Notes: generated from the letters alone by a model not told the origin. A DNA stretch of 64,000 bases from Luzula sylvatica (GCA_946800325.1 OX326959.1:31782527-31846526); one strand, 5' to 3'. Positions 47,706 to 59,339 are shown, counted from the stretch's first letter. Numbers and translations are program-made.

Positions 47706-48796
47706 GGGAAATTTTCAAAAAACCCCCTAACTTTTTCTGAAATTTTAAAAAACCCCCTATATTTTTGGATATTCCAAAAAACCACCTAAATCAAAGTTTT
47801 ATTTTCAAAAAACCCCCTATTGGGGTTAGAATTAACATTTCATGGTGTTAACTTTTTTTTGGACAAAAATACCCCTCTTTCTAATTATTTTTTTAAATAT
47901 ACTAATTAAAAAATGTTATTTTATATTATATATTCTATATTAATTCTAAAAATATAAATATTTTCATTATATACTTATTACAAAAAAATTAAAATATAAT
48001 ATTTAAATAATTTTAATATTTTCTTTATTATATATATTTTTTCATGAAAAACTAACATTAAATTAAAAATAAGAGAGAAGCTAAACTACTCAAGTGAGTA
48101 TTTGAGGTATTGTACTTAAGACTTTTTAACCATTGAATTTGCATCAAAATTAATATCTTGAAAATATATCCAAGGAAGTTATATTGTTTGATGTTAGTTT
48201 ACCAAAAAAACAACAATATAAAAAAAATTACAAGTCTTGAAAATATTTTGACAGAAAAATATTTTTTTTGAAAGCATGAAAATATCTGGGTAGAAAATTA
48301 AATAAGTAATGAACGTTAAAAAAAAATTATGCACATAATATATAGTGACATAAATATATTAGTAGTAACAGTAAAAAAAATTAAAACTATCAATATATAT
48401 ACTTATATTGTATACTTGATGAAAATATTATTTTTCTGCAAAGATTTCGCAAGATACATAATATACCGCCGTTATTTTTATTGTTGGATGTTAGTTTTCA
48501 TTAATATAAATAAAATAATTTATTTTTATAAATATAGCTTAGTCTTTTATTTTTTAATTAGTATAATTTAAAAATATTTATGTATACTAAATATGAAATA
48601 AAAAATACTTTAGTAAAATTAAAGAAGAAATATAAAGGGGTATTTTTGTCCAAAATTTTTTCAACACCCTCAAATGTTATCTTTAATCCCAGTAGGGGGT
48701 TTTTTGAAAAAGAAACTTTGATTTGGGAGGTTTTTTGGAAGATAGGAGGTTTTTCAAAATTTCAGAAAAAGTTAGAGGGTTTTTTGAAAATTTCCC
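47706..48796. mobile_element. Mutator-like element with ~180-bp terminal inverted repeats (1091 bp)
   Basis: The left arm starts GGGAAATTTTCAAAAAACCC; the right arm at 48796 reverse-complements to the same start. Complementarity continues through 'cccctaactttttctgaaat', 'aaccacctaaatcaaagttt' and 'ggacaaaaatacccc', about 180 bp in each arm. Flanking 9-mers are ataattaat (47697-47705) and ataattatt (48797-48805), 8 of 9 identical. The 750-bp AT-rich core has no convincing gene. Long arms plus a 9-bp duplication fit a non-autonomous Mutator-like element. Confidence 0.88.
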
Positions 48797-48805
48797 ATAA
48801 TTATT

Positions 48806-49338
48806 TGTTCTTGTCGTGAATGGACTAGCAAACTAATCCTCACCATTTGCTAGCCAAATGGAGATCTACATGTTTATGTCATTGCTACTCACAAACCAGA
48901 AAAATAATTTTAGCCATTTGAGATTCTGCAAGGTATTATTATTTCACATTACATCATCATTTCAATCATTGATGTTTTTTCAATAAAAAAATAACCTTAT
49001 TATCAATATTGAAAGTTATATAATCTTCATGTTTAAACCTTCGAGTTGATATTAATATTAATATAATTGTGTGCTGAGTGACATAACGTAGGCTTTGCCT
49101 TTTCTGGGTTTCAAGCAATGTGTCATGTCTCATTAATTGCATCATGTTCTCAATTATTGGTTATATTTTCAACCCAAAGTATCCAATTTGCAAATATTTA
49201 TAATCAAATAGCCAATTGAACTACTTTTGTCTTTTGTAAATTTAATCAAGGAACTAGCTATTCCGGCCTCCCAGCACCTAGGGGCTAGGACCAGCCACCA
49301 CTCGTGACATTTTTTTTTTCCAATTTATATAATTTTAT
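48806..49338. other. Intergenic
   Basis: AT-rich single-copy-looking sequence; no gene or element ends seen. Confidence 0.5.
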
Positions 49339-49680
49339 GAATGTTTTAAATAGCGTCTATCGACGCGTAGCGTTTGGACAATTAATTTAGCAGTTAACGT
49401 AAACCAGACGATATAACGCTGATTCACCATCTCAACAGATTTTGATCAAAATTATTCTTTTTATAATACTACAATATGCATATAAATATAATTAAGTAGT
49501 GAAATATCATTAATAAAATTAGATTTAATGTTTCTTTATACCAACCTCACAAATTAACATAAATAAAAAATTCATCTTTGAAAAAATATATTATTATTTT
49601 TATTATTATTATAATTATTTATTGCTATTGCTATTATTATTACTATTTTATTGTTATTACAATAAAATTGTTGTTGTTGT

Positions 49681-49713
<33 letters not shown>

Positions 49714-49945
49714 TATAACTATCATTATTTTGTTGTTATTATTACTGTTGTTATTATCACTTTTATGATTATTATTATTATTATTACTGCAATTATTATT
49801 ATTATTATTATTATTTTAATGTTATTATAATAACACTAATAATAGTTGTTATTATTATTATTATTATTATTTGTACTATTACTATTATTATACTATCATT
49901 TTTATTATTATTATTATTTGTACTATTACTATTATTATACTATCA

Positions 49946-49998
<53 letters not shown>

Positions 49999-50199
49999 TG
50001 TACATAAATAAATTGCAAAACATTTGTAATCACGCTGTAGCACCGCTACGACCGCTATATATGTCCGCTTCATCCTATAGCAGTCTGCTATAGTGCTGCA
50101 ACGGAACAAAATGCTACATAGCTAAAATCTAAAGCGATGCAGCGTTTACCTCTAAAAATTCGCTATAGCGTCGTTACATGGCCGCTATTTAAAACATTG
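49339..50199. mobile_element. MITE with ATT trinucleotide core, copy 2 (861 bp)
   Basis: Same family as 46655-47594: left end 'aatgttttaaatagcg', right end 'cgctatttaaaacattg'. Shared inner blocks include 'cagcgtttacctc' and 'ttttgatcaaaattatt'. The core (about 49585-50000) is again dominated by (ATT)n with GTT interruptions. Flanks attttatg and attttatt (7 of 8) are the probable target duplication. Confidence 0.8.
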
Positions 50200-50312
50200 A
50201 TTTTATTAATAAAAATATTAAAATATATACTATAATAATATATATTATGTGTGAGCGTCTACGGACTTAATGTCTAAAAAAATAAAGATATAAATTATTA
50301 TTAAAAAAAACA

Positions 50313-50540
50313 TATATCATGATGAGGGAGGCTAACATACTTAATTAAGTACCAAAACTTTGGTACTTAATGTTTTTTCATCATTGGATTTGCATTGAGA
50401 TTTGTGTTTTTTTATGATGAACATGAAATTTTGTGCACATCATTAAATGTACAAATCTCAATGCAAATCCAAAGGTGAAAAAATATTAAGTACCAAAATT
50501 TTGAGACTTAATTAAGTAGGTTAACCTCCCTCATGATAAT
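50313..50540. mobile_element. Palindromic MITE (~225 bp)
   Basis: Arms ATGAGGGAGG...CTTAATTAAGTACCAAAACTTT on the left and the complementary AAATTTTGAGACTTAATTAAGT...CCTCCCTCAT on the right fold back on each other. Inner arms 'ggatttgcattgagatttgt' and 'acaaatctcaatgcaaatcc' also pair exactly. Target duplication is ambiguous because the flanks are themselves palindromic (atcatgat). Confidence 0.75.
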
Positions 50541-50969
50541 AATATAACAATATATTGAAAAATTATTTAAAAATAGGCTGTATATATAATAAGTTTCTTC
50601 AAAAATATATAAGTGTACTGAAAATGTATAATACTCGTGTAAAAATATATATCGTTATTCAAAAATGTATATATCGCATATCTGAAAAATTATTTAAGTA
50701 CAAGTATAAATTTACTATTAAAAAATATATAGTGATCATGTATATAATTATATTTATAAAAAATGTAAATTTATATTATAAATATATATACTAGATATTT
50801 TCAGAAAAAATATATATTTCTATTAAAAAGATATGATAATAATGTATTAAAACATATTATTATTCAAATAAATATATCACACGTCTAATGATTATAATTA
50901 AAAAATGTACATGACAATAAAATAAATATGTTAAAGAATATTTGGAGAAGACATATTGTAATGTATATT

Positions 50970-51411
50970 CAGGCCCGGCCCCAGCTATAGGCCCAAGAAG
51001 CCTGAGCTTCGGGCCCATAGCTGAGAAGGGGTCCAATATTATTATTTCTTGCTACTGTGCGTGTATTATATATATAAGATATACTTTTAATAGTCCAAAT
51101 TCGTGAGAAGCCCACTCAGCCTTTTCTCATTCTCTCACAACTACTCATCCTTCTCTTTCTCTCTCTCTACTAAACCTTCTCTCCCCGATTCAAACCCTTC
51201 TCTAGCTCGCAGGAGAGATGGAAAGGATGATCAACTATGTTGCATATCATGCTATCTCGTCAATGGACTTGACTCTGGCACGAGGGTGACGAATTAGAAA
51301 GGGCGACTTGCGACTCTGACAGAGAGTGCCAGTTTTTGCCGCATTCGATGGCTGTCTCGACGAAGATGAGGTAGACGACGGGTCAGACGAATCACATTAT
51401 TTGAAGAGTTG

Positions 51412-51466
<55 letters not shown>

Positions 51467-51965
51467 ACAATCGAAGCACAATTATGTCAATCAAGGACTT
51501 CAGTACTCGTCTCTTGAAAACAATAGTCATATGCTAGGTAAACCCTAATTTGATCTAATTCTATCTAATTATGTATCTTGTTATGTTTCATTTCATTACT
51601 AAAGAGTTAATTGAGGTGCTAAACTGATTTTGTATGATCAATTTTGTGTTAATTAACAAAATTTCAATTAAATTGAGACTTAAATGGACACTCATGGTCA
51701 ACTGAGATTTAATTTGGATCATTTTGTTTCAGTTTTTGGGTTTTATGCACAATTCAGGATAAATTGCGTCTCAATTTGGTCTCTTGTAAGGAAATTGTAT
51801 TTGTAATGAATTAGCTCATTTTGTTTTAGTTTTTTAATCTATGTTCTTTCATTCCTTTCGAAAATTTGTCAGGACCGATCTATTTTATGATATACAAATA
51901 GACTTGTCGAGGGATTCCTTTACCGAAATGGGCTTCGGGTCCTCCAAATCCTGGGACCGGGCCTG
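50970..51965. mobile_element. Tip100-like hAT, non-autonomous (996 bp)
   Basis: Ends CAGGCCCGGCCCCAG and its counterpart CAGGCCCGGTCCCAG (reverse complement of the right end), with perfect 8-bp target duplication tgtatatt (50962-50969, 51966-51973). Same terminal family as 32993-36164. The interior holds a pyrimidine-rich stretch (about 51115-51190) and a (CT)n microsatellite at 51416-51463. No transposase is visible; the interior could include a captured gene leader, but I recognise no protein. Confidence 0.9.
51416..51463. repeat. (CT)n microsatellite, about 24 units
   Basis: Uninterrupted CT dinucleotide run inside the hAT at 50970-51965; likely length-variable. Confidence 0.95.
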
Positions 51966-52087
51966 TGTATATTGCACGTTCTAGAAGGCGTCTGGCAGAT
52001 CTAAATTTTTTATAATATGCAACTAAAATATTTAAGAATAAATTAAATGCATTGTATTCGAAACAGAAAAATTTAAATCTAAAATAA

Positions 52088-52117
52088 CTAGGAGATTACT
52101 CGCGCTACGCGGCGAGT
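52088..52117 (-). mobile_element. Probable Helitron 3' terminus
   Basis: The minus strand reads ACTCGCCGCGTAGCGCGAGT (hairpin with ACTCGC/GCGAGT stem), a short spacer AATCTC, then CTAG followed by T. A GC-rich hairpin a few bases before CTRR at a T flank is the Helitron 3'-end signature. The element would extend to the right; I could not find its 5' end. Confidence 0.55.
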
Positions 52118-53432
52118 ATGTTAATTATGTTTTCAATTGTAATAGAGATTACATATTTGTATGCCAAAATTGATAATATCATATCATAATAAAACTATTT
52201 GAACTCATTTATCTATAATTATGTATACGTTTTACAATAACAAATAAAACTCTTTTTTTAATCAAATAATAACACTTATATTAGTGTCATTGTGTAATAA
52301 GATATGATGTATAACACAATTTTACGAAAAACCATAACAACAAATATTATATCATTTATCACAATATTTCATACAATATCAAATATACAAATTACGAATC
52401 ATACGATATATTTAGTAACAATGAAAATTAAACTTAATAATGAAAGTAATTTAATAAATATTATACAAAATTAATTTAGTATAAACATAAATAAAAATTA
52501 TTTTATATCATATGATTTTTTAAGATTATATTTATAAAAATAGCAATATTATTAGATAGGTGTTTATAAGTTTAAGAACTTATTTTGATAGATAAACTTT
52601 TTATTTATTTCTGATTAATTTAAAATATTACAATACTATTTTATGTGTGTTTATAAGTTCAAGAAGTTTTTTAGATGGATAAACTATTTTTATTTCTATT
52701 AATTTTAAAATTTTAATATTAAATTTGTTTGAATAAAAACACAAATATGACCAACTTAGTATTATATGAGTTTCTTATATTTATATATTTTTAAATAAAT
52801 AATACTACTTAAAATTCTACTATATTAATAAAATACTTAAACTTGCATTATGTAAACATGCATTTTTTACATTGTATTTTCTTACATAATATTTTTACAA
52901 ATTCAAATTATGGAAAACATTATGTATAAACTATTCTAATATGGATGTCAACATATAGAGAAAATAAAAACAGAAATATTTGATGAATTTTTAAAATAAA
53001 TTTTCTAAAAATAATACTAATATATGTTGTATGTTTTACAATATTACCTATTAAGTTTTTAGAATTCATATATAAATTTTTCATCTTCCATTATATTCAC
53101 ATTTGATCATGTAAACGAATGAGTATAATTAGTCTAAAATGAACCTATCAAATAATACTATTTCATGTCATTAAGGTAGGAGGATGTGATTTTCTAATAA
53201 TGTTTAAAACATAGCGTGAAATAATTGGCAATTGAATGGTTACATATTTTGTCAATGATTAATAAAAATCAATGAAATTTTGTCAATCATTATAAAAAAT
53301 AATGATTAATAAACGGTTTAAATGTTGTCACACATCATAATTTCGTAGTTGAAATGAATGTGATGATGTGCCACATGAAAGGTGCACAAAGTTGAAAACA
53401 AGACAATAGTGTGGGTAAATAATATATGTTTA
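52118..53432. other. AT-rich region, possible Helitron body
   Basis: No gene seen. An imperfect duplication of about 87 bp ('gtgtttataagttcaagaa...gataaact') occurs near 52560 and 52647. Otherwise low-complexity AT-rich DNA. Confidence 0.45.
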
Positions 53433-53831
53433 AAAATATATATTTCAAACTAAACATGCATTCTACTTGAAAATGTATATCATGCAATTAAAATAAAATA
53501 ACAAACAACTAAAAGCATATATCATACATCCGAAAATCTAAAATCTAAAAGAAATAACGTATATTTGAAAATATATATTTCACATTAAATATGCATTGTA
53601 CTTGAAACTTTATATCATACAATTATAATAATATTAACAAACAACTAAAAACATATATCACGCATCTAAAAATAAAAAAAAATAACGTATATTTGAAAAT
53701 ATATATTTCACATTAAATATGCATTGTACTTGAAACTTTATATCATGCAATTAAATTAATATTAACAAACAACTAAAAACATATATTACACATCTAAAAA
53801 TCTAAAAGAAATAACGTATATTTGATTGAAA
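53433..53831. repeat. ~130-bp tandem repeat, three copies (forward orientation)
   Basis: 'aaatatatatttca' starts units near 53433, 53567 and 53696. Each unit contains 'tatgcattgtacttgaaact', 'aacaaacaactaaaaacata' and 'aacgtatatttg'. The third unit is cut by the copia LTR at 53832 (its 'gtatatttgattgaaa' runs into TGAAGG). The same repeat occurs in inverted orientation at 59340-60285. Confidence 0.9.
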
Positions 53832-54823
53832 TGAAGGAAATACAGTTTCGGATCAATCGTAAAAGTGTACACAAGGATAAACGAATGTAAGCGTACATTC
53901 GTAGTCATATCTTTCAGTAGGAAAATCCAATTTGAATGATTCAAATTGTGTTAGATAGATAATAAGATTATCTACAACCTTCATGTAGAAATATATTTCA
54001 TATGAACGAAGTATAAGTGTCGTTTCTATGAAATACCGAAAGGGTGCAACAGTATGCCATACAGTTAGTAAAACAGTCATAATTTTTGCATACGAACTCT
54101 AATTGGGCCAGGCCAAATTGGGTTGGGTAGATAATAAGATTATCTACAACTTTCGTGTAGGTTGATTTTCTTTCAAAGGAATTTACCAATTTCGTGTGGA
54201 CAGAATACTGAACAGATAAATGCAACTTTCCGTGTCAAAGAGTGTATATTGGATATACATGTCTTCTGACCCATCCTAATCCTATGTGATATAAATAGGA
54301 TAATTCTCTCTCATCAAGTAAGTGTTTCATTCAGTCCAATCATTCGGATTATTCAGAATATTCCAGAATTATAGAGAGACATCTTTCTAGAGAGTGAAAG
54401 GGTGCAAAGAGAGAGAACCGAAAAAAGGAGTTTTCCGGTATAGAGAATCAATCGATCAAGCAAGTTCGCCGGTGCATCGTCTAGGCAGTTGCACCCGCGA
54501 CTGACGAACTCCGACTCACGGTGGATACAAGTAGAGGAGCGACACTTTTGGCTTTTCGGTTGTGATCAACTCGAGGGAGAGAGAAGACGGTCAACGAGCG
54601 GTGAAAGACGCGTGGTGTGGGACGCGCGGATTGTCACCAACGTGACAGGAGAAAGAAGACTAGTAATCAACCCGTCGTGTGCAATCAATTTTGCACTGGT
54701 ATGAATCTAATCTTCTTATTTGCATCGTACCCTTCGAAGTCATGGCGTGATCTTGGATTAAGGGAACCGGACCGGGCCTACATATCCACTGCGCGGGCTC
54801 GGGGACGGAAAGAATTCCCAACA
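53832..54823 (+). mobile_element. copia LTR (992 bp), left copy
   Basis: Starts TGAAGGAAATACAG and ends AATTCCCAACA. TATA-like TATAAATAGG is near 54293. The first 271 bp recur at 55304-55575 with about eight mismatches (about 97% identity), so the two are LTRs of one insertion. It is the same family as the minus-strand LTR at 18599-19703. No primer-binding site follows; 'tcttaggcc' is there instead, so the internal region has been deleted or rearranged from this edge. Confidence 0.82.
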
Positions 54824-55303
54824 TCTTAGGCCACTCGATGAATTGATTAACGAAAACCAAGGCCTTGGTCAATGATATTAACGGTTAATATCGATTGAAA
54901 TTGTTAAATCAGTTCGGAAACGAGGAATAACTATAGTTAATCAAAATATAAGGATGACTACCACCATGTCTTTTGATTAACGGATATCACTAACAAGAGA
55001 ACTAATAACCGCTATTCGAGATATGCACAATGATCACAATCATTCTTCGTGTTAACATGGGTAGCCATGATGGAGTGGCTAGATCCCGCTCATGGGCTTG
55101 TAGTGCTTTGGAAACAGCCTACTGCCATCGTTAACCGAACCTACATGGTCACACAACGAGTCATACTAAGTCGGGCTTGATTATAAAGTTGGCACATGAG
55201 ATGTGCATAGCTTGGTATTTGATACGCGAGCTATATTCTCTAAATTCGTGCATATTGGATATGCATGAGTATCTTTTAAGTAGATCTGAAATTGAGTGGG
55301 AGA
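54824..55303 (+). mobile_element. copia internal remnant: 3' spacer and polypurine tract
   Basis: Non-coding remnant of the region before the right LTR. It ends in GAGTGGGAGAC, a polypurine tract, immediately before the right LTR. It is similar over much of its length to 62490-62870 ('aacaagagaactaataacc' versus 'aacaagaggactagtaacac'). All of gag-pol is missing. Confidence 0.7.
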
Positions 55304-55575
55304 CTGAAGGAAATACAGTTTCGGATCAACCGTAAAAGTGTACACAAGGATAAACGAATGTAAGCGTACATTCGTGGTCATATCTTTCAGTAGGAAAATC
55401 CAATTTGAATGGTTCAAATTGGGTTAGAGAGATAATAAGATTATCTATAACCTTCATGTAGAAATATATTTCATATGAACGAAGTATAAGTGTCGTTTCT
55501 ATGAAATACCGAAAGGGTGCAACAGTATGACATACAGTTAGTAAAACAGTCATAACTTTTGCATACGAACTCTAA
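55304..55575 (+). mobile_element. copia right LTR, truncated
   Basis: Matches 53832-54102 at a constant offset of 1472-1473 bp and stops abruptly at 'gcatacgaactctaa'; sequence after 55575 is unrelated. The 3' 720 bp of the LTR are missing. Confidence 0.85.
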
Positions 55576-56173
55576 AGCGCGCCCGAACACACACACATAC
55601 ACACACTTCATCCCTAAATCCAGAAATAAATATGCCAGATTTCAACTCAAAACGCGTAATTGGAATCCCGGATTAACAAAAGCTTCAAATCCGGTTTATC
55701 AAAGCACCGAGTCGAAGGGAAGGCAAACTCGAAGAACTAGGAAGAGAATTTTACGAAGTCTCAAAAAAAGAAGAAGAAAGAAACAAGGTTTGAATTTCTT
55801 TTGTTATTGTTTTTCGTTCGAAATTTGTTGTAATTTAACTCCTTTATTATTGTATTTCTGGTGGTAATTTACCCTATTTTGATTCATATGTATTTCAAAT
55901 TTTGAGTCAAAGTATGTCACTGTATCTTGATTATATATTGTAAACTATTAGACAGTAGAAATTTCAAAGCAATTTCGGGTTCATTGAGTGATTTGAGCTA
56001 GGATTAGAGAAATTTAGGGGGGAATTAGAGAAAATGATCAAGTGAGAGAGACGAGATTTTTAATTTCGCTCATTTCATTTGACCTATATAAGTGAATATC
56101 ACATCAAATTCGAATTTCAAATCGATTGAATCGATAATAAAATTTAATCAGCGTAATCATTCCTTCATTGCAG
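55576..56173 (+). other. 5' flank or possible degenerate upstream exon of the MPS1-like pseudogene
   Basis: Contains an open frame with a basic stretch (ESKGRQTRRTRKRILRSLKK, about 55708-55770) followed by 'aacaaggttt', which could be a splice donor. MPS1 proteins have a basic coiled segment near the N-terminus, so this may be a decayed upstream exon, but the match is too weak to call. Confidence 0.25.
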
Positions 56174-57321
56174 GGCGAAAATATAATTCGAACTATAAAA
56201 TGGTTTTTCTATTCCTACAAAATCCCAAACACGATAATACGAGAAATACAACAATCAATTCAAAAGACAAATTATCTCTCCTTGAAAAAATTGAATCGAT
56301 TCTCCATATGGTTACAAAAACTGGAGGCAGATACGAGGCTCGTTTATGGCTATGTGGCACAATCTCAGCCATCCATTCAATTAGCAAACCTGATCAACTC
56401 AAGATATTTCTCGATCTTTTGGACAAGAAGGGTTCTACAAAAGACGGAGCTCGTCAGTTACTAAACATGATTTTTCAAAAAAGTGCTCGAAATGTTTGCA
56501 AAAAAGGTCGAGAAATTCTTTCAAAGTACTTTCATGCTTAAATGTTTAATTTTTAGTTAATTTGCTAACTACGGCATAATTTGAGACTAGTCACCTTTAT
56601 TCTTTTCATTTTAGGGAACCCTAATAAAATTCTGAAGTGGTTTGACAATTTTGCCCTCACGAGCGAAGCGGGCCACAAAAAGGGTTCGAAAGCTCTAGCC
56701 CAATATGCTCAAACCGAAATTCATTTTGGGAGGAACTCAACGGCACGAAAATCGAGGCAAATCGCCAGCTGTCCTCGCGACGAACCCCCACTACTTTAAA
56801 AGCCTAGATGTGGTACGAACAGTAGGGAACTTTCTAGATTTTGTACCGGGTTTCTGGTCCTCTGATGAGCTGACGCCCTTCGCGATGGGGAAATTTTGCA
56901 AATAGATCCTGAATATTTCATGAATTGATTCTTGGATATGATGTATCAGGAGAGAGTAAGAGAAGTTTGGAAATTAATTGATGAGTTTATGGAAGGAGAG
57001 AGATATTTTGATCTTTCGTGGAATTAAATTTGTTTGCTTAATGATGAGAAGATTAATAGGGTTCTTATGAAAATTGTGAAGAAGTTTTTGAAATTGGGTT
57101 TCGAGTGTGAGGAATTGAAATTTCAGAGATGTTGGTTCGAGATTTTAATTTCGAAAAATAAAGAACTTTTGTCGAATTTTGAGGAAATTTTGGTTCTAGT
57201 TTCGGTGATTGCGAAAGCCAGGCAGATTTTGGGATTAATTTGCGAGGAGGAAAATGAAAAGGAATTGATAAATCTGAAGGACATTTTGGTAAATTCAATC
57301 GAGGGAGTAATTGGGCTTTGA
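56174..57321 (+). pseudogene. MULTIPOLAR SPINDLE 1 (MPS1/PRD2)-like pseudogene
   Basis: MPS1/PRD2 is a plant meiotic protein needed for double-strand-break formation and bipolar spindles. After an acceptor (ttgcag, 56168-56173) the frame reads LLEKIESILHMVTKTGGRYE, ARLWLCGTISAIHSISKPDQ and LLNMIFQKSARNVCKK. A second acceptor (attttag, 56615) precedes NPNKILKWFDNFAL and HKKGSKALAQYA. Coding similarity then jumps frame twice, WEELNGTK (56727) then NRGKSPAVLATNPHYF and VVRTVGNFLDFVPGFWSSDE, and again near 56895 to GEILQIDPEYFMN. In-frame stops follow at 56926-56928 and 57025-57027, between recognisable segments (MMYQERVREVWKLIDEFM; CWFEILISKNKELLSNFEE). The expected donor after KYFH (near 56535) is also lost. 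At least three frameshifts and two stops make it non-functional. Identification is from remembered conserved segments. Confidence 0.72.
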
Positions 57322-58359
57322 CGAATGAATTGATGGAGATGAAGGGAGAAAGAGGCAATTAAAATCATAAGCCATTTAATCATGGATTTTGTTTTATGAT
57401 TTGAGTAATGTGTTTAAGAAGAGCCCAAAGGATTTCGAATCTATTTTTGAAAAGAACGAAACTGAATTTCGAAAAAAGTAATTGGAGTTCGAATTTTTTG
57501 GATCGGACGATTCCGATTCGCAGAAATTTGATAGGAAAAGTCGAAAAAATGAAATAAGGACAGGACGAAAAGGGGACAAAATTGAATTTGATGACGACAA
57601 AGAGGATGAATTATTTGAATTTGAAAGTTCGAATCGGGGACAGAATCTTGGGCAGGAAGTTGGTATCTTTTTACTGATGGATTTTCAACCGCATGGAATA
57701 TTGTAAGTTTTTTGGACAAAAATACCCTTAAATTATTTTTATTTATAATTTGAATTGCATTTTGAATCAATAAAAAAAGTTATTAGTATTATATAATTAA
57801 TGATATGTTTTGTGATTATATATGTCGAATGATTTATTATTTTTTATATTGGCAGAATATCATGCGTACCCCTGTAAAATATTATAATTTCATTTATACC
57901 CTTAAACCTTTAAAAACATGGAATTTGTGGTTATTTGGTATTGCATTAAATATTGCGAGCATGAATGATATAATATGTGTGGTTATGTTTTTTCGTGAAG
58001 TTGTGTTATTATACCGTAAACACGGATATTATATTTATATTTATATTATTATTTGATAAAAACAATAATTATATAACCTAGAAAAATTATAAGTTATGTG
58101 ATTTATGATGCAATTTTAAGTGCTCGCTGTACAAGGTACTAAGTATAGACATTGATGAATATTACTCGTGTCGAATGAGATTTTACGGCTTGGATAAATT
58201 CATTGAATGGTGATTTTTACTATATTTAAAAATGTAATGTGCCCATCTATATATACATACCCTTCAAGCAATTAATTAAATTAAGTAATTAAATTGTTCT
58301 CTCTCTCTCTCTCTGAACAACTAAAAGCGCAGACAAATCCAAGCGAACTTAGAAGCAAG
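57322..58359. other. Intergenic / decayed 3' end of the MPS1 pseudogene
   Basis: 57322-57710 still has coding-like composition (for example EFESSNRGQNLGQEVGIF in one frame) but no alignable domain. After 57710 the DNA is AT-rich. A (CT)n run (58297-58314) sits 45 bp before the next gene and may belong to its 5' leader. Confidence 0.4.
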
Positions 58360-58715
58360 ATGGGAGAGTATGTGTCATGTGTTGCTGGCCTGTACACCGG
58401 GTCCGCCATGGTGATCGTGGATGCCACGTCAGCACGAGAGAGGTGGCAGTTGCCAGCAGAGGCCATGGACATTATGGTGGAGCACCCTCATCATGATGTT
58501 AGTAAATTTATAAAACATGATATTTTGTTTTTCATAATATTGTTGTCTGATTAAAGTACTCACATTGCTTAATAATTATATTGAAATTTTTGTAACAGGT
58601 TATTGATGGGGATAAATTTCTGAAGACGGGAAAGAAGACGCCAATGAGGAGTGAAGAGCCACTCAAGGCCAAGAAAGTGTACTTTCTGGTACCAACAAAT
58701 CTCGAAGGAGACTGA
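58360..58715 (+). CDS. Small DUF4228/PADRE-like protein, 2 exons, 84 aa
   Basis: Exon 1 58360-58497, intron with GTTAGT donor and TTTTTGTAACAG acceptor, exon 2 58599-58715, one frame. The protein begins MGEYVSCVAG, the N-terminal MG-x-x-x-SC pattern of DUF4228 (PADRE) proteins, often a myristoylation context. It continues with a short strand-rich segment (SAMVIVDATSARERWQLP), AMDIMVEHPH, and VIDGDKFLKTGKK...KAKKVYFLVP, matching the family order and the usual intron position. These small proteins are often induced by stress or pathogens; biochemical role unknown. It is shorter than typical relatives. After the stop, a shifted frame stays open as ETDWYKKKLSWYQK, so the C-terminus may have been clipped by a recent indel. 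ATG chosen as first in the leader. Confidence 0.55.
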
Positions 58716-59339
58716 CTGGTACAAGAAGAAGCTGAGCTGGTACCAAAAATAAAAAGGGCTAAAAAAGTTATTGGGTCGGGCCGGTATCAAAAAGGTCTTA
58801 CCCGTTAAAGAGAGTACAGGCCCTAACGAGCCTTAATTAGGATTTTGTTTAGTTTATTATTTTGTAAAAATAATTAGTTTATTATTTTGTATAAATGTAT
58901 ATACAAGTGATTTAATTTAATAATTATTAATTGAAATGTTTGATGATGACCTTTTGTTTAGTTTATTATTTATGTTTTGCAATTACGTATTTACCATATC
59001 ACAAAACTCAAGCATGTTTTATATTCTTATATTAGAAATAACATTAATTAGTTATGCAACCAATTCAAAGCCCAAAGGGTTCAACTTTATATTAAAAGAA
59101 AACTGGAAATTAAAAGATGATAAGAAAATATAACTTGATATTCTCAAAAAGTAAAAAAGAAAACTTGCATAAGAAAACTTGAATTGGGACTCGAGTCTCA
59201 CCAGCTAATTATCTTCCAAAAGATTGTATGCGAGACCCCGATTTTGCAGAGTTTATAAAATAAGGCTGCAATGAAAATTAGCTTTTTTTTAAAACAAATT
59301 ATTTCAAGATAATATTTCAGACTTATGGCGCAGTGCATT
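58716..59339. other. Intergenic
   Basis: AT-rich; no gene or repeat recognised apart from a short repeated phrase 'gtttagtttattattttgt' near 58848. Confidence 0.5.

Noticed and set aside
49888..50109. Asn-rich protein from the (ATT)n stretch
   Set aside because: Homopolymer product of a microsatellite inside a MITE.
51294..51530. Arg-Glu repeat protein across the CT microsatellite
   Set aside because: Dinucleotide repeat translation; inside a non-autonomous hAT.
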